Positions 58,612 to 64,000 of a stretch of DNA of 64,000 bases are shown one piece after another (the stretch's first letter is position 1; each line of letters begins with the position of its first letter). Source of the DNA: Shouchella sp047238345 (GTDB taxonomy: Bacteria > Bacillota > Bacilli > Bacillales > Bacillaceae_D); NCBI RefSeq assembly GCF_047238345.1, contig NZ_JBDFMQ010000001.1, forward strand, positions 1,364,001 through 1,428,000. The letters are read 5' to 3'. The position numbers and the translations under genes were made by a program. The notes under the pieces are model-generated. The model had not been told where the DNA came from. It saw only the letters and a program-made list of their open reading frames with translations, and made no database searches.

Positions 58612-59367
58612 ATGAAACCTTATTTACAGTTTGCTAATATCTATGATGACCTTATGGAGCACGTTGATTATGATCGCTGGCTAACGTATATGGAGAAAGC
58701 CTTAAAAGAAAGGGGCATTCGAGCGACGACCATTTTAGATATTGGTTGTGGTACAGGAGAATTCATGCTGCGAATGAATCAGGCTGGCTATACGGTTGCT
58801 GGTCTGGATTTGTCTGAAGATATGTTAACGGTCGCGCATCAAAAATTACAAAGTGCTGGTTATCCTGCTCAAATTTTTCATGAAGATATGAGCCAGTTTT
58901 CAGGACTAGGTCGTTACGATGTTATTACGATTTTTTGCGATTCGTTAAATTATATAAAAGAAGAAGAGGCTTTTAAACAAGTGTTTTTACGCTGCTACGA
59001 TGCATTAAATGATGGAGGTTTATTGTTATTTGATGTCCATTCTCCTTTTAAGATGACGCAGTTTGATCAAGCGACATATGCAGATGATGGCGACGGGGTA
59101 GCGTATATTTGGCATTCCTTTACAGGAGACGCACCGAATAGTGTTGAGCACGAACTAACGTTTTTTATTGAGCAAGAGAATGGACTTTATGAACGTGTAG
59201 AAGAGCTTCATCAAGAACGAACATTTGATGAAAAAACATACACGAAATGGTTGAAAGAATCTGGGTTCAACGCTATTCAAGTTACCAGTGACTTTTGTGA
59301 TGAACCTCCACATGCTAAAACAGAGAGATTTTTCTTTTCCGCAAAAAAAGAAGCAGGAACATCGTAA
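58612..59367 (+). CDS. yqeM: SAM-dependent methyltransferase YqeM
   Basis: 251 residues, class I methyltransferase. The SAM loop is ILDIGCGTGEFMLRMNQAG (about 44-62) and the next acidic residue is in VAGLDLSEDML. The substrate is unknown. The ATG at 58612 is nine bases after GGAG; the TTG at 58603 is too close to it. The last gene of the yqe operon, it ends just before a long palindrome. Confidence 0.9.
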   Translation: MKPYLQFANIYDDLMEHVDYDRWLTYMEKALKERGIRATTILDIGCGTGEFMLRMNQAGYTVAGLDLSEDMLTVAHQKLQSAGYPAQIFHEDMSQFSGLGRYDVITIFCDSLNYIKEEEAFKQVFLRCYDALNDGGLLLFDVHSPFKMTQFDQATYADDGDGVAYIWHSFTGDAPNSVEHELTFFIEQENGLYERVEELHQERTFDEKTYTKWLKESGFNAIQVTSDFCDEPPHAKTERFFFSAKKEAGTS

Positions 59368-59380
59368 GAAAGAGCGAATA

Positions 59381-59418
59381 AGTTAAAATAAGTTAGGAAG
59401 TCCTAACTTATTTTAACT
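59381..59418. terminator. 38-bp near-perfect palindrome between yqeM and comER
   Basis: An 18-base arm (59381-59398) and its exact reverse complement (59401-59418) are separated by two bases. It ends both converging genes and covers the comER stop; no long T-run is present on either side. Confidence 0.8.
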
Positions 59419-60232
59419 GGAACTCTTGTACGAGCTTTTGTTTTTCTGATGAAAATTTTTCTTCTGTTAATCGAAACAACGATCCGAAACCATCCCCTAC
59501 TAATTGATCCAAATGTGCAATCCCAACACCTGTTATGCCTCCAGGCACACATACACGTTCTTGTAACGTTGGTAATGTGTAATACCCTTCCTCTAGTAGC
59601 TTTCCTAAACCGATCAACATCGATGTTGTTAATTCAGTTGCTTCTTTTTCTCCTAATGGTGTTTCCGAGACAGCTCCTTCAATAAATCGCTGTGCCATAA
59701 ACGCAAAAAACGCTGGTCCACAACTAACGATATCAGATGATACTCGCGTTACATTTTCGTCAATAAACAAAGGACTTGAAATGGTTGAAATGAACGCAAG
59801 GATTTCCTGTTCATCTTCTTGGGTGCAGCGATTACTAAAGCTTACAAGAGTGGAGCCAGACTGTGCGCGATTTAGTATGCTAGGAATAATCCTTCCCACC
59901 TTACATGGAAACAGCTCCTCTAAATGTTCAACTGAAACCGGGCTAGTAATCGAAATCATTACATGTTCGTTTGTAAGAAAAGGTGTGATAGTTGGTGTAA
60001 GTACTGGTATATCTTTTGGTTTAACGCAAAGAAAAATCCATTTACACGTTTCCGCTAATTCTTTAATAGAAGGAGCAATCATGACACCAGGGTACTTTTC
60101 TTGAACGGCTTTTGCTTTTAAAACCGTTCGATTAATAACGACAATGTCTTTTTCTTCTATCGACTTCGCTTCTAATAATGTATCTATTAACATACTACCC
60201 ATACTGCCTACTCCAATAAATCCGACTTTCAT
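59408..60232 (-). CDS. comER: ComER, pyrroline-5-carboxylate reductase-like protein
   Basis: 274 residues. The Rossmann start VGFIGVGSMGSMLIDTLLEA and the C-terminal SGCGPAFFAFMAQRFIEGAV and LPTLQERVCVPGGITGVGI fit the ProC family. In B. subtilis comER is read opposite to comEABC; it is not essential for competence and has been linked to sporulation and biofilms. GGGAGG precedes the ATG at 60232. Confidence 0.92.
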   Translation of the reverse strand: MKVGFIGVGSMGSMLIDTLLEAKSIEEKDIVVINRTVLKAKAVQEKYPGVMIAPSIKELAETCKWIFLCVKPKDIPVLTPTITPFLTNEHVMISITSPVSVEHLEELFPCKVGRIIPSILNRAQSGSTLVSFSNRCTQEDEQEILAFISTISSPLFIDENVTRVSSDIVSCGPAFFAFMAQRFIEGAVSETPLGEKEATELTTSMLIGLGKLLEEGYYTLPTLQERVCVPGGITGVGIAHLDQLVGDGFGSLFRLTEEKFSSEKQKLVQEFQLK

Positions 60233-60317
60233 GTAAAAACCTCCCTTAAGACGTAGCTTTACTCATGTTATGCAAGACTGCTTGGTTATCATTCCAAGAT
60301 TGATGAGGAGGTAGAGT

Positions 60318-60947
60318 GTGAAAAACCGTATCATACAATTTGTTAAAAATGGCTATACAGCAATTGGGGCATTGGGGCTAAGTGTATTGATCCTTCTTTT
60401 TTTGTTCTTACAGGGACTTAACGGGGAAGAGGCTGACGATAGCGCGTTTTCTGAACCTGCATTTCTAACAAATGAGGCGGTTGAAGAAGAAGCCGATGAT
60501 CGCACGGCTTTACCGATTATCGTCGATGTGAAAGGCGCAATTGAACAACCTGGGGTCTATTCATTTATAGAAGGAGACCGTGTGGATGATGCGATTGACC
60601 GGGCCGGGGGATTTACAGAAACGGCTGAGGTTAACCAAGTGAATTTAGCGCAAAAATTAATCGATGAACAAGTAATATACGTTCCAGAAATCGGAGAAGA
60701 GCCTGTTCAGGTAGCGATTGGTGCAGGAGGAAGTGGGGGGCAGGATGAAGAAGGGAAAGTCAATCTTAATACAGCCTCTGTGGAGGAACTTCAGGCATTA
60801 CCAGGAATTGGCCCTTCGAAAGCAGCTACAATTGTACAGTATCGAGAGGAGAATGGGTTGTTTCAAACCGTTGAAGACATTAAAAATGTAAGTGGAATTG
60901 GCGAAAAATCGTATGAATCACTAAAAGACGCTATTAGTGTTAAGTGA
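60318..60947 (+). CDS. comEA: Competence protein ComEA, DNA receptor
   Basis: 209 residues. An N-terminal membrane anchor (about 12-33) is followed by an acidic linker, an SLBB domain (PIIVDVKGAIEQPGVYSF) and a C-terminal helix-hairpin-helix pair (VNLNTASVEELQALPGIGPSKAATIV). It binds incoming double-stranded DNA at the cell surface. The GTG at 60318 follows AGGAGGTAGAGT. No clear ComK box is seen in the 85-base gap to comER. Confidence 0.95.
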   Translation: MKNRIIQFVKNGYTAIGALGLSVLILLFLFLQGLNGEEADDSAFSEPAFLTNEAVEEEADDRTALPIIVDVKGAIEQPGVYSFIEGDRVDDAIDRAGGFTETAEVNQVNLAQKLIDEQVIYVPEIGEEPVQVAIGAGGSGGQDEEGKVNLNTASVEELQALPGIGPSKAATIVQYREENGLFQTVEDIKNVSGIGEKSYESLKDAISVK

Positions 60948-61013
60948 GCATAGATTGACGGAAGCTGCAAATCACTTTAAACTCTTACTATGCATGAAAA
61001 AAGGAGCACGATC

Positions 61014-61589
61014 ATGGAACGCATCTCATGGGATTTATATTTTATGTCACAAAGTCAATTGCTATCTTTGCGGAGTACGTGTCCGAGATTGAAGGTAGGC
61101 GCTACGATTGTACGAGAAAAACGAATTATTGCAGGGGGCTATAACGGGTCTGTATCAGGTTCAGATCACTGTCTTGATCAGGGTTGCTATGTCGTAGATG
61201 GTCATTGTATACGTACCGTTCACGCCGAAGTAAATGCGCTGTTGCAATGTGCTAAATTCGGTGTCCCAACGAAGGGTGCGGAAATCTATATAACGCATTT
61301 TCCGTGTGTACATTGTGCGAAGTCATTAATTCAAGCAGGCATTTCCAAAGTTCACTATGCCAAAGACTATAAAAATCAACCATATGCCGAGCAGCTTTTT
61401 GCTGAAGCCGGAATTGATTGTATAGAAGTTGAATTAGATCCATCCGTACTTGATGAGTTTTTTCACGATAAACTAGCATTAACAACAGAGCTATTGCAAG
61501 AAGTTGAACAGCTAGGTGTTTCAGATGAGCGATTAGAAGAATTAGCCACTAAAACACAATCCCTTTATTTCTCTAAAACAAGTGAATAA
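61014..61589 (+). CDS. comEB: ComEB, dCMP deaminase-like protein
   Basis: 191 residues. Zinc-binding HAEVNAL and PCVHC motifs of cytidine/deoxycytidylate deaminases, plus the N-terminal SQSQLLSLRSTCPRLKVGATIV. It probably turns dCMP into dUMP and is not essential for DNA uptake, though in the comE operon. ATG at 61014 follows AAAAGGAGCACG; the frame from 60990 has no site. Its stop lies eight bases inside comEC. Confidence 0.94.
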   Translation: MERISWDLYFMSQSQLLSLRSTCPRLKVGATIVREKRIIAGGYNGSVSGSDHCLDQGCYVVDGHCIRTVHAEVNALLQCAKFGVPTKGAEIYITHFPCVHCAKSLIQAGISKVHYAKDYKNQPYAEQLFAEAGIDCIEVELDPSVLDEFFHDKLALTTELLQEVEQLGVSDERLEELATKTQSLYFSKTSE

Positions 61590-63879
61590 AGCATTCATTT
61601 CTTTTCTAGCTGTTATGTCTGCAATCTTGTTTGTCTTACAAAGCAGTTTGATCCTCGCTTTTGTTTTTTTTATCAGTGGTTTCGTTCTTTCTTCTTTTCA
61701 CTTTTTAAAAGGGGAAAGGACAACCATTTGGTACCTCCTCATTCCGTTCATTCTTTATTTCTTATCCACCTCTTATATTCACCAAAAAAATGCTTCAACA
61801 TTGACGCCTGGGCCTACTGAGCTTACATTCCAGTTACTTGATGGAGTGTATATTGATGGAAATCAATTGAAAACAACGATTCAAACAGCAGATAATGAAA
61901 AACTAATGTTAACGGCTTACAGCCAAACTGAAGAGGCGTTAACCAGTTGGACAGCTAAAGCTGGGGATATTTGTCAGGCGAAAGGCGATTTAAAAAGGCC
62001 GATGGAAGCAAGAAATCATTATGCATTTGATTACCAACAGTTTTTATATTATCAGCGTATTCACTATTTATTTGACGTCAAACAACTCCAGTTCATAGAA
62101 TGCACAACAAATACAGACGTCTCTTTTCTTTATCAATTAAATCAATATCGTCATCATGTGATGTCACTTTTGCGAGAACGGCTCCCTCCATCCATTAGCG
62201 GGGTCGTTATTGCTTTGACATTAGGTGAGCGCTATTATATGGACCCTCTTGTAAGTGATGCCTATTCAAAATTAGGGGTGATTCATTTACTCGCTATTTC
62301 TGGTTTGCATGTTGGCATTGTTACAGGGACCTACTTTTATGTAATGATTCGAATCGGTGTTCCGAGAGAGCTCGTCATTCTTAGTATCTTCGTTCTTCTC
62401 CCTTTTTTTATTTTCTTGACGGGCGCTTCTCCACCTGTTGTTCGAGCAGCCGTTATGACGATGATTTACTTTTTACTTCTTTTCTTACGTGTTCCCATTC
62501 ACCCATTCTACGGATTTTCGGCAATTTTTCTCCTCTACTTATTTTTCCAACCTTATGCTCTCTTTCAACTCGGGTTTCAACTATCCTTTCTTGTGTCATT
62601 TACGCTTCTCTTAGTTCAAAAAACAATTATGAACCGGGTTCATTCCTATATGGGACGTTTATTCTATGTGACGACGATTGCACAGCTGATAGGTTTGCCT
62701 TTAATTGCATTTCATTTTTATGAATGGTCTCCATTTAGCCTTATAATTAATTTAATCTATATTCCGTTTGTCTCGTTGTTTTTGCTTCCATATAGCTTTT
62801 TACTTGTCTTCATAAACGGCTTTTCTATTCATGCTGTACAACTACTCGCATTTTTTCCAGCCATTGTGATGGAGTGGCTTCATAAATGGATTGTGGCGTT
62901 AGCAGACTATGTCTATGTATTTGTTATTGGTCGTCCCCATGTGCTAATCGTTCTTTGTTTATATAGTTTACTCATTTTAAGTGGCCTATTATGGGAAAGG
63001 CGCTCACGTTGGCTGTATCTATCGCTAGGTTTGTTTTCTGTATGCTTAATCCTTCCATCGCAACTGCCGAAATGGAATGATCAAGCGGTCGTTACCATGC
63101 TCGATGTCGGACAGGGAGATAGTATGATTATTGAAACGCCTTACCGGAAGGAAGTTTATATTATTGATACAGGTGGAGTTGTGTCGTTTGCGACAGAAGA
63201 CTGGCAGCAAAAAAAGAAAACCTTTGATACTGGAAAAGATATCGTTGTGCCCTATATGAAGGCGAAAGGAATTAAGAAAATCGATGGGCTCATATTGACT
63301 CACGGTGATTATGATCATGTAGGTGGAGCGGAGGCGGTATTAAATGAACTGCAAGTAGAACAAGTGTATCTTCCATACGGCGAACTAGAAAAAGAGATTG
63401 ACTATCACTTAGTGGAGATTATTGATGATGCGAAATTAACGTTTGTGCATGCGGGGGATACCATTTCCGATCAATTTTACGTTCTTCATCCAACGGCGGA
63501 TAAGTCGTGGAGTGGAAATGATAAATCAATCGTTCTCTATACTTCATTTTATGATACGTCTCTTTTATTAACCGGTGATTTAGAAAAGGAAGGAGAAGAT
63601 GATTTAAAACAGCGTTATCCGCAATTGAGTGTGGATTTGTTAAAAGTAGGGCATCACGGAAGTCAGACTTCAACGCAACCGCATTTTCTTGAGCAATTAT
63701 CGCCGCAGCTTGCTTTTATATCAGCAGGTGTGAACAACCGCTTCGGTCATCCTCATCCTGATGTATTAGATCGTTTACATGCTTCAGGTGTTGATGTCTA
63801 TCAAACAAATCTTCATGCCACAGTCGAAATTGTGATTAATGAGAACAGGATCGACGTTTTTCCAACACAGTCACAATAA
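61582..63879 (+). CDS. comEC: ComEC, DNA-uptake channel protein
   Basis: 765 residues. N-terminal helices and an OB-like external domain come first, then the Competence domain (VIALTLGERYYMDP, IHLLAISGLHVGIVTGTYF and further helices to about 490), and a metallo-beta-lactamase domain with MLDVGQGDSM, LILTHGDYDHVGGAEAVL and LLKVGHHGSQTS. It carries one DNA strand across the membrane; the last domain may degrade the other. The GTG at 61582 overlaps comEB. 121 bases follow to the window end with no gene seen. Confidence 0.95.
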   Translation: MNKAFISFLAVMSAILFVLQSSLILAFVFFISGFVLSSFHFLKGERTTIWYLLIPFILYFLSTSYIHQKNASTLTPGPTELTFQLLDGVYIDGNQLKTTIQTADNEKLMLTAYSQTEEALTSWTAKAGDICQAKGDLKRPMEARNHYAFDYQQFLYYQRIHYLFDVKQLQFIECTTNTDVSFLYQLNQYRHHVMSLLRERLPPSISGVVIALTLGERYYMDPLVSDAYSKLGVIHLLAISGLHVGIVTGTYFYVMIRIGVPRELVILSIFVLLPFFIFLTGASPPVVRAAVMTMIYFLLLFLRVPIHPFYGFSAIFLLYLFFQPYALFQLGFQLSFLVSFTLLLVQKTIMNRVHSYMGRLFYVTTIAQLIGLPLIAFHFYEWSPFSLIINLIYIPFVSLFLLPYSFLLVFINGFSIHAVQLLAFFPAIVMEWLHKWIVALADYVYVFVIGRPHVLIVLCLYSLLILSGLLWERRSRWLYLSLGLFSVCLILPSQLPKWNDQAVVTMLDVGQGDSMIIETPYRKEVYIIDTGGVVSFATEDWQQKKKTFDTGKDIVVPYMKAKGIKKIDGLILTHGDYDHVGGAEAVLNELQVEQVYLPYGELEKEIDYHLVEIIDDAKLTFVHAGDTISDQFYVLHPTADKSWSGNDKSIVLYTSFYDTSLLLTGDLEKEGEDDLKQRYPQLSVDLLKVGHHGSQTSTQPHFLEQLSPQLAFISAGVNNRFGHPHPDVLDRLHASGVDVYQTNLHATVEIVINENRIDVFPTQSQ

Positions 63880-64000
63880 AAAACAGCCCACATTATGACT
63901 GAAAAATTTTTCAATAAAAGATGGATAGGTGTTTACGTATGTAGCATGAGGTGCAAACGACCATCTTTGACGGAAACGGTTTCTTTTTAGTCGATAAAAA

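Noticed and set aside
63880..64000. Possible start of a new gene at the right edge
   Set aside because: No start codon with an SD and no recognisable frame is visible in the last 120 bases.

Overview
The window reads as a low-GC Firmicute chromosome from a spore-forming Bacillaceae. Gene order follows Bacillus subtilis closely: secDF-recJ-apt-relA-dtd, hisS-aspS, 6S RNA, tcdA-rarA-cymR-iscS-mnmA-recD2, alaS-ireB-ruvX-mltG-udk-greA, then yqeGH-aroE-nadD-rsfS and comER/comEA-EB-EC. Sporulation genes (an uninterrupted sigK, an RsfA-type regulator, sda, a BclA-like collagen protein) mark a spore former. A complete seven-gene Mrp Na+/H+ antiporter operon and a betaine-type transporter fit an alkaliphilic or salt-tolerant lineage such as Shouchella or Alkalihalobacillus. 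The genus is an inference; no 16S or tRNA gene is present.

Layout. 1-7235: secD (3' end only), secF, a small LapA-like membrane protein, recJ, apt, relA, dtd. 7443-10317: an accessory sugar module (LacI-type repressor, ThuA-like protein, Gfo/Idh/MocA oxidoreductase). 10386-13925: a small ORF, a T-box leader, hisS, aspS. 13922-15369: a consensus promoter and SAM-I riboswitch driving homoserine dehydrogenase. 15815-16066: 6S RNA. 16139-25237: tcdA, a degenerate palindromic repeat, an RsfA-like gene, rarA, then cymR-iscS-mnmA-TPR-recD2. 25311-36471: yrrD, small genes, a permease, T-box alaS, ireB-ruvX-yrzB, mltG, trmR, udk, greA, yrrS, mtnN, yrhC. 36509-41856: nudix, lplA, sigK, hemD-like, BCCT transporter. 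42175-46590: collagen-like protein, TPP-riboswitch thiD, HU, pssA, psd. 46645-52541: mrpABCDEFG, leftward. 52670-53303: a possible small ORF, sda and a DnaA-box cluster. 53379-63879: yqeG-yqeH-aroE-yhbY-nadD-yqeK-rsfS-cvfB-yqeM, then comER and comEA-EB-EC.

Working together. One block handles translation and tRNA modification (hisS, aspS, alaS, dtd, tcdA, iscS/mnmA, trmR). It is controlled by T-boxes and, for sulfur supply, probably by CymR through an inverted repeat at its own promoter. RelA, 6S RNA, GreA, Sda/DnaA and RsfS link growth rate, replication and ribosome activity. The yqe and comE units keep the order known from B. subtilis, with one insertion (a CvfB/YitL-type gene).

No obviously new multi-gene system is visible. 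The most interesting signals are regulatory: a hairpin between a strong Shine-Dalgarno and the sda start, a palindromic operator at the LacI promoter, a palindrome over the cymR promoter, an 8-bp inverted repeat joining the recJ promoter and ribosome binding site, an orphan plus-strand terminator between two minus-strand genes, and losses of partner genes around trmR and mtnN.
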